A stretch of DNA of 64,000 nt from positions 62,001-126,000 of the forward strand of contig NZ_NPIH01000168.1 in the NCBI RefSeq assembly GCF_012275575.1. Direction: 5' to 3'. Shown piece after piece: positions 55,264 through 63,285 of the stretch. The position numbers and the translations under genes were made by a program. This DNA is from Paraburkholderia sp. SG-MS1. GTDB lineage: Bacteria; Pseudomonadota; Gammaproteobacteria; Burkholderiales; Burkholderiaceae. The notes beneath the pieces were generated by a model. That model was not told the origin of the DNA. It was given only the letters and a program-made list of their open reading frames with translations, and made no database searches. The stretch's first letter is position 1. Every line of letters starts with the position of its first letter.

Positions 55264-55884
55264 GCTAACCGGATCACGGAAGGCTAACTTGGGATATCAC
55301 GGTGTTGCCGCCAAAGTAACAATTGGGACCGATGGGTTCACCGGGATAATGTTTTGTTGATTAGGCAAAAATAGTTGCGGCATAAAGAAACGACAAACAA
55401 CATCAGACTTTGAGAGATTTCCATGACAAAGATACCGGTTCCCGTTGTCTGCCGCTAATGCCTCCCGGGCGCGAGTTCCCCAAGCAATCCCGTTCTTCCT
55501 TCTGTTTTTGCCAGATCTCCTGCAAGACGGCGAAGGGCGGTATATGTCGGAATGCTCGCCCGGCCATAAGCCGACGGTGGTACTGCAGCAGCCGTTCGAG
55601 ATCTTCTCGAACTCTCTGCGTATTCGATGCAGCATTCCCACAATCATGAGTCTCGCCGTGGAACGTGGCAAGCCTCCCCCTGCAACGCATCGAAGATGCG
55701 CTCGCCAGAACGGTTGGGTGATGCTTAAGCCGCAGATTGTTGTCGCCGGGACAACACGGTGATCTTCTTTGCGTGCCTACTGCCAATCACAGACGGAGTC
55801 TACGATTGTCGTGACGGCAGGCGCCAGATAGGCCGCGCCGCCGCGATCATCAGCGATCGCCGCGTACCGCAACAGGACACTTTT
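55264..55884. other. Non-coding stretch with transposase remnant
   Basis: About 620 bases with no intact gene; a minus-strand piece at 55478-55615 resembles a transposase C-terminus. Confidence 0.45.
55478..55615 (-). mobile_element. IS481-like transposase C-terminal remnant
   Basis: The minus-strand reading REDLERLLQYHRRLMAGRAF, then RHIPPFAVLQEIWQKQ, resembles the end of IS481-family integrase-core transposases, where a Leu-Tyr-Asn motif precedes a Gln-Ala-Leu-Gly-His-x-Thr-Pro motif. No catalytic DDE residues, ends or target duplications were found, so only a decayed fragment remains. Confidence 0.4.
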
Positions 55885-55910
55885 TGTCGTGAGTCGCGGT
55901 GCACATCGTC
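55885..55910 (+). promoter_or_regulatory. Candidate ECF41-type promoter
   Basis: TGTCGTG, 15 bases, CGTC, ending 34 bases before the flavoprotein start. ECF41 promoters are reported as TGTCACA with CGTC at about 15-16 bases; the -10 half and the spacing match, and the -35 half matches at four to five positions. An ECF41 gene lies 4 kb downstream. Confidence 0.35.
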
Positions 55911-55944
55911 AATTTGGCAATTCAAAACCTAAAGGGCAACAGCC

Positions 55945-57153
55945 ATGTCGCAGAAGATCTTGATTGTGGGTGCCGGCTTTGCCGGCGTGTGGGGCGCGCT
56001 CGGGGCCGCCCGCGTGCTCGAGCGCGCCGGTGCAACGGCTGGCGACGTTGACATTACGCTTATCTCACCGAAGCCCGAGTTGCAGATCCGGCCACGCATG
56101 TACGAAAGCGAGCCGCATCTTATGGCCGCGCCGCTTTTGCCCTTGCTCGATGCCGTTGGTGTGAACTACGTCGAGGGCAGTGTCGACCAGATTTCTGTGC
56201 ATGACAAGACCGTACGCGTGACGACCGCGAGCGGCGAAAGCAACTTGCGTGGCTACGACCGGTTGCTGTTGACGAGTGGCAGCAAACTGAATCGACCGCC
56301 GATTCCTGGGCTTGCCAGGTATGCATTCTCCGTCGATTGCATGGAGGACGCCTCGGCACTCGAGGCGCATCTGAAGGAACTGGCGAAACGCCCCGATTCG
56401 AACGCCCGGAATACCGTTGCTGTGGTGGGCTGCGGCTTTACTGGCATTGAGATCGCAACTGAGTTGCCCAAGCGGATGCGCGCGCTGTTCGGTCCCAATG
56501 CGGCGATCAAGGTGGTCATCGTCGGTTCTCAGGCCGATATTGGCCCCGACCTCGGGCCTAACCCGCGGCCATTCGTGGCGGAGGCGTTCGAATCGCTGGG
56601 TATTGAGGCGGTATTGGGATCTCCCGTTATATCGGTGGATGCGGATGGAGTAAAAACCGCGTCAGGTGTGCATATCGAGGCGCAGACGGTGGTATGGGCC
56701 GGCGGGATGCGAGCCAGTACGCTTGCGGCGCAGGTTTCCTCTCGACTCGACCCGCTTGGCCGTGTCGAAGTCTCATCGGATCTTCGTGTAGCAGACGCGC
56801 TACACGTATTTGTGGCGGGCGATGTGGCTCGCGTGCGCAGTGACGATGAAGGGCACGACGCGTTGATGTCCTGTCAGCACGCGATGGTGATGGGGAAATT
56901 CGGCGGTCACAACGTGGCCGCGGATCTGATCGGCGCACCGATGCTTGCGTATAGCCAGCCGTTTTACGCCACTTGTCTTGATCTCGGCGAGTGGGGGGCG
57001 GTGTACTCAGAAGGCTGGGATCGCCAGATCAAGCTGACGCACGCGGAAGGAAAAACGCGCAAGCAGATGATTAACACCCAGTGGATCTACCCGCCGGCGC
57101 CCAATCGTGCCGATGCGTTGGCGGCAGGCGACCCCCTGGCGTCATTTGGCTAG
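55945..57153 (+). CDS. FAD-dependent NAD(P)H dehydrogenase (NDH-2-like)
   Basis: A 402-residue two-dinucleotide-binding-domain flavoprotein. The FAD motif GAGFAGVWGALGAARVL opens the protein, a second Rossmann motif VVGCGFTGIEIATELP binds NAD(P)H, and VFVAGDVA is the FAD-binding end signature. It resembles type II NADH dehydrogenases and ECF41-associated oxidoreductases but lacks the C-terminal amphipathic membrane anchor of NDH-2. It begins a short gene set with a mechanosensitive channel, a hydrolase and an ECF41 sigma factor. It may be that sigma factor's target. Confidence 0.88.
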   Translation: MSQKILIVGAGFAGVWGALGAARVLERAGATAGDVDITLISPKPELQIRPRMYESEPHLMAAPLLPLLDAVGVNYVEGSVDQISVHDKTVRVTTASGESNLRGYDRLLLTSGSKLNRPPIPGLARYAFSVDCMEDASALEAHLKELAKRPDSNARNTVAVVGCGFTGIEIATELPKRMRALFGPNAAIKVVIVGSQADIGPDLGPNPRPFVAEAFESLGIEAVLGSPVISVDADGVKTASGVHIEAQTVVWAGGMRASTLAAQVSSRLDPLGRVEVSSDLRVADALHVFVAGDVARVRSDDEGHDALMSCQHAMVMGKFGGHNVAADLIGAPMLAYSQPFYATCLDLGEWGAVYSEGWDRQIKLTHAEGKTRKQMINTQWIYPPAPNRADALAAGDPLASFG

Positions 57154-57435
57154 AGCGTCGGCAAGCCTCGGGTATCGCGGCTACCGGTCACCATGGGGCA
57201 AACGGGGGGCGGCAATCGTTCTCGACGAATCATCTCCGGTGCCGCCACCCGAGGTTAAGCTGGTGTCGGCGTGACCATCTGCCTGACGATAAGGCCGCCG
57301 AATGGTTGCCATCCATGCGTCGATGCGACCCGGGGGGCAGCATCCGATTCGCGCCATGCGACGCGAGAGCGTATCGAAAGACAGGCTGCTTTGGCATGAG
57401 TACTGGCCAGGCGCGATTCTCCCGTCGGAGCTTCC

Positions 57436-58893
57436 GTGAACGATTCCCTTGTATTCGGTTATTCCGTCGTCTTGGTCGACGTGGCACTTTGGCGTTTCAA
57501 GCTGCCGAAGAAGGACGTTTCCCGTCTATTGCTTCGGCTCGCGATTTTTGCCGTCTTCACGACGAGCATTTTCGCCGCGGGCCTTAGCCCATTCAGACAG
57601 GCTACGTATCTGGAAGCGTCACTGCTTCACGAAGCGGCTCAAGCCCTGAAGATATTCTGGTGGCTGACGGGTGCCCGCTTACTCACTCTTGCTCTCGACA
57701 CACTCCTGCTGCCACAAGCCTGGCGCAAGCAGCGACTCTTTCAGGACGTGTTCGGTGCCGTGGTGTTTCTTGCCGCAGCAGTAGCAGCAACGGCGTTCGT
57801 TCTGGAAATACCCGTTCGCGGCCTGATCGCGACATCGGGAACATTGGCCGTGATTCTCGGGTTAGCTATTCAAAGCACGTTGCGCGATGTCTTTGCGGGA
57901 ATCGTGCTCAATTCTACGGAGCCCTACCGCGTGGGCGACTGGATCTCGATTGACGGCGTGGAAGGCACGGTGATTGAGATGAATTGGAGAGCAACGCATC
58001 TGCTTAATTCCCGCGGCAATGTGACTATCGTTCCCAATGCTGCGGCGGCAAAGACAAATATCACCAACACTAACCGGCCCCAAGCCTTGCATGGCGTCAC
58101 AGTGTCTCTGGAGATCTCGCTGGACGAGCGGCCCGGAACTGTGATTGCCGCGCTCGAATGCGCGCTCGCTGGGGCTCGTTCGATCCTGCCGGCACCGGCT
58201 CCGTTCGTGCAGGCAAAGAAATCCACCCTATGTTCCATTCAGTACGAGGCGACGGCCTTCGTGGACGACACCGCGAAAAAGACGCCATTGACCAACGAAC
58301 TGTACGACCTCTGTTATCGACACCTGGCCGCTGCGGGTGTCAATCTTCGGCCACCCGGCGTGTCATCTGTCACGTCGGTCGCAGCAAGAGTGGAGGAGCG
58401 CCTGCTCAGACGCATCGAACTGTTCAGCGCCATCGCCGATGATGAATTGAAGATGCTTTCCCGTTGCATGGTGCGGCATGAATACGAGGCCGGCCAGGTG
58501 ATCTGCACTCCGGAGGTGGTGCCCGACTGGCTCGCAATCGTCGACTCAGGCGTGCTCAGTGTCTTAACGGAGCAACCTGCCGGCGCCATCGAGGTGGCGC
58601 GCCTTGGCCCCGGCGATACCATGGGTGAGACCGGGCTGCTCGCTGGCTTGCCGGTTCAGGTGAAGATCACGACGCTCACCAGAAGTGTCGTTTACAGACT
58701 GAACAAGGAAGACGTGACACCGCTATTGAGAAGTAGCCAGGAAGTGACTCATCGAATGTGCCGACTACTTTCCCAGCGGCAAGACACGCTGCATAAGATG
58801 GCTATAAAGAACGCCGCTCACGGGGACGAAGATCACGCTAGCTTCCACTGGCTTCTGGACAAGATTCATCGGTTGCATGCATTGAAGTTCTGA
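57436..58893 (+). CDS. MscS-type channel fused to a cyclic-nucleotide-binding domain
   Basis: A 485-residue inner-membrane protein. About four hydrophobic segments are followed by the MscS pore helix and beta domain (AVILGLAIQSTLRDVFAGIV, EPYRVGDWISIDGVEGTV, NVTIVPNA; residues ~135-205). A C-terminal cNMP-binding domain spans roughly residues 320-440 (ELFSAIADDELKMLSRCM, GPGDTMGETGLLAGLPV). GTG at 57436 has CGGAG five bases upstream. This domain order is known for bacterial cyclic-nucleotide-gated MscS relatives. The typical Arg in the phosphate cassette is not evident (GETGLLAGLPVQVKITT), so ligand binding is uncertain. Confidence 0.9.
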   Translation: MNDSLVFGYSVVLVDVALWRFKLPKKDVSRLLLRLAIFAVFTTSIFAAGLSPFRQATYLEASLLHEAAQALKIFWWLTGARLLTLALDTLLLPQAWRKQRLFQDVFGAVVFLAAAVAATAFVLEIPVRGLIATSGTLAVILGLAIQSTLRDVFAGIVLNSTEPYRVGDWISIDGVEGTVIEMNWRATHLLNSRGNVTIVPNAAAAKTNITNTNRPQALHGVTVSLEISLDERPGTVIAALECALAGARSILPAPAPFVQAKKSTLCSIQYEATAFVDDTAKKTPLTNELYDLCYRHLAAAGVNLRPPGVSSVTSVAARVEERLLRRIELFSAIADDELKMLSRCMVRHEYEAGQVICTPEVVPDWLAIVDSGVLSVLTEQPAGAIEVARLGPGDTMGETGLLAGLPVQVKITTLTRSVVYRLNKEDVTPLLRSSQEVTHRMCRLLSQRQDTLHKMAIKNAAHGDEDHASFHWLLDKIHRLHALKF

Positions 58894-59146
58894 TGTTCCG
58901 GTTACGTAATACTTTCATAGCGACGAGTCTTTAATCGCTCCCTGCTTTTTGTAAATGCAAATATTGAGCGTGAACGTTAGGTGTTGTACATGAACGGCGC
59001 TCCTCTCATTGCGTTAGCGCGGAGCGATCAACGACATTTTGCATCCCTTAACTAGGCCGATGAATGAGTCGTAGTTATTCTGATGACACGGCCGGTAGCA
59101 AGCCAAACCTTTCATATACCGGTCGAATAATTCCTGGATTGGAACC

Positions 59147-60133
59147 ATGACTAAAGAACTGGAAAGCATCATCCCCGACGCAAGACGCCGAAACCTGATG
59201 TTAGGCGGGGTGGCCGCAATGTTGACGACAACGGTTGCATCAGCGGCCGGTGAGCAGTCGGGACCAAGCGCGACCGCGCAGATGTCAACCGCAGGCCATG
59301 CTGACGATGTCATCCGTACACGAGACGGAGTGAGTTTGTACTTCAAGGATTGGGGCGCGAAAGACGGTCCCGTCGTCACGCTGAGCCATGGTTGGCCGCT
59401 TAGTTCGGATAGCTGGGAGAACCAGGCGTTTTTTCTGGCATCTCAGGGCTTTCGCGTCATCACACATGACCGCCGCGGGCACGGTCGCTCGAGCCAACCG
59501 TGGGATGGCAACGACATGGACCACTACGCGGACGATCTCGCGACAGTCATTGAGACGCTCGGCCTGCGCGATGTAGCCGCTATTGGGTTTTCTACCGGCG
59601 GGGGCGAGGTTGCGCGTTATGTGGGCCGGCACGGTACATCGCGCGTATCGAAGATCGGATTGATTTCGGCCGTGCCGCCACTCATGGTCAAAACGCCTGG
59701 CAATCCGTCCGGTGTGCCTATCGAGGCATTCGACAGCATTCGGGCTGCGATGATTGCCAATCGCTCCCAATTGTTCAAGGACATCCCGGCAGGCCCGTTC
59801 TACGGTTTCAATCGATCGGGCGCCAAGGTGTCGCAAGGTTTGATTGATGCGTGGTGGCGTCAAGGAATGACAGGCGGTTTCAAGAACGTCTACGAATCAG
59901 TCAAAGCCTTTTCCGAAACGGATTTTACGGCGGATCTGCTGAAGTTCGACAGACCGACACTCATCATTCACGGCGATGACGACCAGGTCGTTCCGGTTGA
60001 TGTTGGAGCTCGTTCGAGTAAGAAACTCGTCCCTCACGCGATCCTGAAGATTTATCCCGGCGCACCGCATGGATTGACCGATACACACAAGGATCAGCTT
60101 AATCAGGACCTTCTGTCTTTCTTGCGCAGCTAG
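59147..60133 (+). CDS. Alpha/beta hydrolase, non-heme chloroperoxidase type
   Basis: A 328-residue hydrolase with an N-terminal signal-like segment ([20 protein letters not shown]) resembling a Tat signal, so probably periplasmic. The mature domain has [28 protein letters not shown], nucleophile elbow GFSTGGGE, Asp in HGDDDQVVP and His in YPGAPHGL, a full Ser-Asp-His triad of the cofactor-free chloroperoxidase/arylesterase family. It lies 42 bases before the predicted frame opening of the ECF gene. Physiological substrate unknown; perhydrolase activity is typical of the family. Confidence 0.92.
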   Translation: MTKELESIIPDARRRNLMLGGVAAMLTTTVASAAGEQSGPSATAQMSTAGHADDVIRTRDGVSLYFKDWGAKDGPVVTLSHGWPLSSDSWENQAFFLASQGFRVITHDRRGHGRSSQPWDGNDMDHYADDLATVIETLGLRDVAAIGFSTGGGEVARYVGRHGTSRVSKIGLISAVPPLMVKTPGNPSGVPIEAFDSIRAAMIANRSQLFKDIPAGPFYGFNRSGAKVSQGLIDAWWRQGMTGGFKNVYESVKAFSETDFTADLLKFDRPTLIIHGDDDQVVPVDVGARSSKKLVPHAILKIYPGAPHGLTDTHKDQLNQDLLSFLRS

Positions 60134-60192
60134 CGTGCGGGAAGCGTAATTTAAAGCAACCGGGCCAATATATTGTGCACAAGGACAGCTCC

Positions 60193-61071
60193 ATGGACGA
60201 CGCAAGTGTTTTTGACAAGCTTCGCCCGCGCTTGCAGGGCATCGCATATCGGATGCTGGGCTCGGTCGCGGAGGCGGAAGACGTGGTTCAGGACGCCTGG
60301 TTGCGCTGGCATTCGACCAGTCGTGAGACCATCGAGAACGCGGAAGCATGGCTTGTCACTGTGACCACGCGGATTTCCATTGACCGCCTGCGAGCAACGA
60401 AAGTGCAGCGCGAACGGTACACCGGCATCTGGCTTCCTGAGCCGTACTTCGCCGAGTCACCCGCAACGCCGGAGCAGGCCAAAGAACGCGCCGACGAGGT
60501 ATCCGTCGCCTTACTGATGTTGCTCGAGCGGTTGAGCCCCGAAGCCCGCGCGGCCTTCCTGCTGCGCGAAGTGTTCGACGCCGACTACGACGAAGTTGCC
60601 AAAACCATCGATAAGAGCGAGGCGGCTTGCCGGCAGTTGGTGAGCCGCGCGAAGGCGCAATTGCGCGATGACCGTCCGCGCTACGTCGTGTCCCGGGAGA
60701 CGCATCATCGCCTGCTACAAACCTTTGCGCAGGCGTTGGAGCGCGGGGATTTCAAGGCGATCAATTCGATGCTGGCCGAAGATGCGGTGCTCATGGGCGA
60801 TGGAGGCGGCCGGGTGCAGAGCTTCCCGGAGCCGATGGTGGGTGGCCGGCGTATCGCGCAGTTTTTTTATGCGGCTGCGCTTCGCTACGGAAGCGGACTG
60901 CATGTCGAACTCGCTGTCCTCAACGGTCAATGGGCACTGTTACGGTTTGTCGAAGGGGCACTCGAATCGGCGCAAACATACGAGACGGATGGCGAGCGCA
61001 TCGTGCGCATTCAGGTGCAACGCAATCCCGACAAGCTTGCGCGCATCGCGGCCAGATTTGGCGGCCAATGA
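60193..61071 (+). CDS. ECF41-type sigma factor with SnoaL-like C-terminal domain
   Basis: A 292-residue extracytoplasmic-function sigma factor. Regions sigma2 (RLQGIAYRMLGSVAEAEDVV, DAWLRWH) and sigma4 (LERLSPEARAAFLLREVFDA) are followed by a SnoaL-like domain with the ECF41 hallmarks DGGGRVQSFPEP and NPDKL near the C-terminus. In this class the extension, not an anti-sigma factor, controls activity. ATG at 60193 has AAGGA seven bases upstream; a GTG at 60175 is also in frame. ECF41 genes usually adjoin a carboxymuconolactone decarboxylase, oxidoreductase or epimerase target gene; here the nearby flavoprotein could fill this role. Confidence 0.92.
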   Translation: MDDASVFDKLRPRLQGIAYRMLGSVAEAEDVVQDAWLRWHSTSRETIENAEAWLVTVTTRISIDRLRATKVQRERYTGIWLPEPYFAESPATPEQAKERADEVSVALLMLLERLSPEARAAFLLREVFDADYDEVAKTIDKSEAACRQLVSRAKAQLRDDRPRYVVSRETHHRLLQTFAQALERGDFKAINSMLAEDAVLMGDGGGRVQSFPEPMVGGRRIAQFFYAAALRYGSGLHVELAVLNGQWALLRFVEGALESAQTYETDGERIVRIQVQRNPDKLARIAARFGGQ

Positions 61072-61684
61072 TCGGCGTCCTCGCAACGTTCGAAGGACAT
61101 CCGTACGGTCACTCGCCATATCGGCGAGATAAATGCTGCCAGTCTGCCTGCCTTGTTCCCGATTAAGAAAGGCTCACCTGCCATAGCGCAGCCGAACGTG
61201 TGTCGCGCAGACAAGCAGATGACCTATTGCGGCGGGAGCGCCTGATTCCTGTCCGGCCCAATATGCGCCGGACGATCGCGGTCATTACCTGGGTTATCTC
61301 AGCCGCAAGCATCCGCCAGCGAGCATCCGCGTCTTCATCGGCTACATGGCGGAGCAAATGCGCGCGCTCGACCTGCCATGTCTGACCATCATGACGGCAG
61401 TGCCGGCACGCTGATTGGTGCTTTGCAGGCAACACGATGCGTCGTGGCGTAAGCCTTCCCGGCGGCCCGTCGCGCAACTACGATCCACCTGCGCGCTGAC
61501 GGAGCAACAGGGCCGGCCCGACACACTTTCTACGGAGAAAAGAACCTTGACGATCTTTGCTATCGACAGTGGCGCCAGCGGCAACAGGTTGGTCGACGAG
61601 TGGCCTGCGCTAAATCAAAGTGCCAAAACTGACGCGATGCGCGCTGCACGCGATCGCAGACCGAAAGTCGCAGGAGAGCCGCAG
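61072..61684. other. Intergenic with LysR tail remnant
   Basis: Over 600 bases without an intact gene, containing the decayed LysR C-terminal fragment at 61188-61414. Confidence 0.5.
61188..61414 (+). pseudogene. C-terminal fragment of a LysR-family regulator
   Basis: Two adjacent plus-strand frames read QADDLLRRERLIPVRPNM and then, after a frameshift near 61265, HYLGYLSRKHPPASIRVFIG and YMAEQMRALDLPCLT up to TGA at 61414. This is the conserved end of LysR effector domains (leucine-rich strand, Pro-Val, Ser-Arg-Lys-His-x-Pro, then the last helix). No N-terminal part is adjacent. It could be the missing tail of the LysR gene cut at 54.11 kb on the same strand. Confidence 0.55.
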
Positions 61685-62062
61685 ATGTGTGGACTGGACC
61701 CGTGGTCTCAGATTATCGGACGGCTAAGCTCGCATTGGCACGACACCGCTTCCACGGTTCGCCTGACTTCGGGGCGTCGCAAGCGAGGGGGGCGCGCAGC
61801 GGGCGCGGTGTGCGGCGTCGCTACGATACGAAGCATCGAATGGCAAACCGACACGACCGTGCTCGTTTCGTGGAGCGACGCCACACGCGGCCGCTATCTC
61901 GATCAGACCTGGCGCGCCAGCTATGCGCGCGTCTGCGGCGTCTGCGCGGTCAGCGGCATGTCGGTCAAACGGGGCGACGTGGTGTTCCGGCCGTTCTACC
62001 GTGGCGCAGCACCGCCGCCGAATGCGCTCGACATGATCCTTGCTTCGGTGCTGCGTCGATAG
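61685..62062 (+). CDS. DUF3331-family protein
   Basis: A 125-residue protein of a family common in Burkholderiaceae. The characteristic strands are TVLVSWSDATRGRYLDQTWR, GVCAVSGMSVKRGDVVFRPF and NALDMILASVLR. The ATG at 61685 has AGGAG eight bases upstream; further upstream in-frame codons give unrelated sequence. A pair of cysteines (VCGVCAVSG) might bind metal. Function unknown. Confidence 0.8.
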   Translation: MCGLDPWSQIIGRLSSHWHDTASTVRLTSGRRKRGGRAAGAVCGVATIRSIEWQTDTTVLVSWSDATRGRYLDQTWRASYARVCGVCAVSGMSVKRGDVVFRPFYRGAAPPPNALDMILASVLRR

Positions 62063-62262
62063 TTCTCCCCCCGGTCTGTAATCCGACTTGCGTGGATGAA
62101 TTGACTCGCCACCATTCATCATCGATCTAGATAAAGACGGATTTGCTCGCTCGAGAGGGTGTAAGGCAACCGAACAGCCGCGCTGCAGGTGGAGTGCCTA
62201 CCCCCTTACTGGGAGCTGGGCACTGAAGCCTTGGGAGCGCTGAGCAGCGGATGTCAGCAATG

Positions 62263-62506
62263 AGTGAAAGCCCGTCATGTCGGTTTGCCGAGCGCCCGGA
62301 TGGCGGTGCGCGCGTCATTGATGAAGGGCGTGCTGGCCGTACCGTGGTGGTCGTGCGGCCTGGGCTGAACGCGTTGGCATACGTAAATCATTGCCCACAC
62401 TTTTCGGTTCCCCTCGATTTCAGTCCGGAACCGTCGTTTGTTACAAGGCACAGGTGCTCAGGTGTGCCCGGCAAGTGCGCTGTTCAGCTTCGATGACGCT
62501 CGATAA
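62263..62506 (+). pseudogene. Decayed Rieske-type 2Fe-2S protein
   Basis: From ATG 62263 the frame encodes a Rieske-like start with AYVNHCPHFSVPLDFSPEPS, containing the first Cys-x-His cluster motif. It then runs off at about 62440; a neighbouring frame continues CPASALFSFDDAR to a stop at 62506, as expected for the end of the domain. The second Cys-x2-His motif is lost in either frame, so no cluster can form. It was probably once a ferredoxin subunit of about 100 residues. Confidence 0.6.
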
Positions 62507-62534
62507 CTTCGACGGCAACCTGGTCGCCGCATCT

Positions 62535-62915
62535 TCAGCGTGACAACAGCGAAACGGTTGCAATGCCGAGGATGGTCATCGCGAGCGACGCGCTCACGTG
62601 AATGACGATCTCGCCTGCGGCCCAGCCGAGCCGGCCGTCCTGCAAGCGCTGCACGACTTCCGCGGAGAACGTCGAGAAAGTGGAAAGGCCGCCCATCAGG
62701 CCGGTAATGACGAAGAGCCGCCATTCGGGCGCGATCTGCGGAACCCTCGCAAATCCCGCGACCGCGACGCCGATGATGTAGCCGGCCACCACGTTGGCGG
62801 CGAGCGTGCCGAGCGGCAGGCCGCTCGACATACCGTTCAGGCGGATGCCGAGAAACCAGCGAAATAGCGAGCCGAGCGCGCCGCCAATGGCGACAGCGAG
62901 AAAGGACCAATACAT
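62535..62915 (-). CDS. crcB: Fluoride ion channel CrcB (Fluc)
   Basis: A 126-residue four-helix membrane protein that exports fluoride as an antiparallel dimer. Signature segments are [32 protein letters not shown] with the pore Asn, and [16 protein letters not shown] with the sodium-site and Phe-box residues. Fluoride toxicity resistance is its known role. A fluoride riboswitch precedes it by 85 bases on the same strand, which confirms the assignment. It lies next to the ammonium transporter gene but has no functional link with it. Confidence 0.96.
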   Translation of the reverse strand: MYWSFLAVAIGGALGSLFRWFLGIRLNGMSSGLPLGTLAANVVAGYIIGVAVAGFARVPQIAPEWRLFVITGLMGGLSTFSTFSAEVVQRLQDGRLGWAAGEIVIHVSASLAMTILGIATVSLLSR

Positions 62916-63000
62916 GGAAGAAGACCTGAACGGACCGAAGTGTCGACAAACCGGGTGAGCGTAGGCGGGACGATGCCGCGTCCGCAGTCATCCGGGCGAA

Positions 63001-63047
63001 GTAGGCATCATCAGCCACGAGGGCGGTTAATGGAGAATGCCATCTCC
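63001..63047 (-). promoter_or_regulatory. Fluoride riboswitch (crcB motif)
   Basis: On the minus strand the RNA begins GGAGAUGGCAUUCUCC, continues AUUAACCGCC, and ends with GGCUGAUGAUGCCUAC, the crcB consensus. GGAG pairs with CUCC in the first stem, and the loop GGCAU can pair with the downstream AUGCC to form the pseudoknot that holds fluoride. It lies 85 bases upstream of crcB, so it should turn the channel gene on when fluoride rises. No clear terminator follows, suggesting control of translation initiation. Confidence 0.93.
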
Positions 63048-63285
63048 GGCGTCGAAGTCTACCATCGGCGGAGCATGTGGGGACAGGTGCGAGCCGCATC
63101 GATGGCGTGCGCGCCGGTTTTCGTCCGCGCTCGCGCTCGAAGCGGCGCGCGTCGCGATCGAGTGGCGCAAGGTGAGCGCCGGACGCCCGGCGTGAGCGGT
63201 GCGCTCGCATGGGTGGCGCGTCAACGCTGTGCTCCCACGCGGAAGGTGCCGCCCGCGGCGCTCGCACCAAGCCACTTCCTGCCTG

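Noticed and set aside
62458..63270. A 270-residue minus-strand frame spanning crcB and its leader
   Set aside because: It covers the riboswitch and overlaps crcB in another frame; composition is Arg-rich and no domain is visible.
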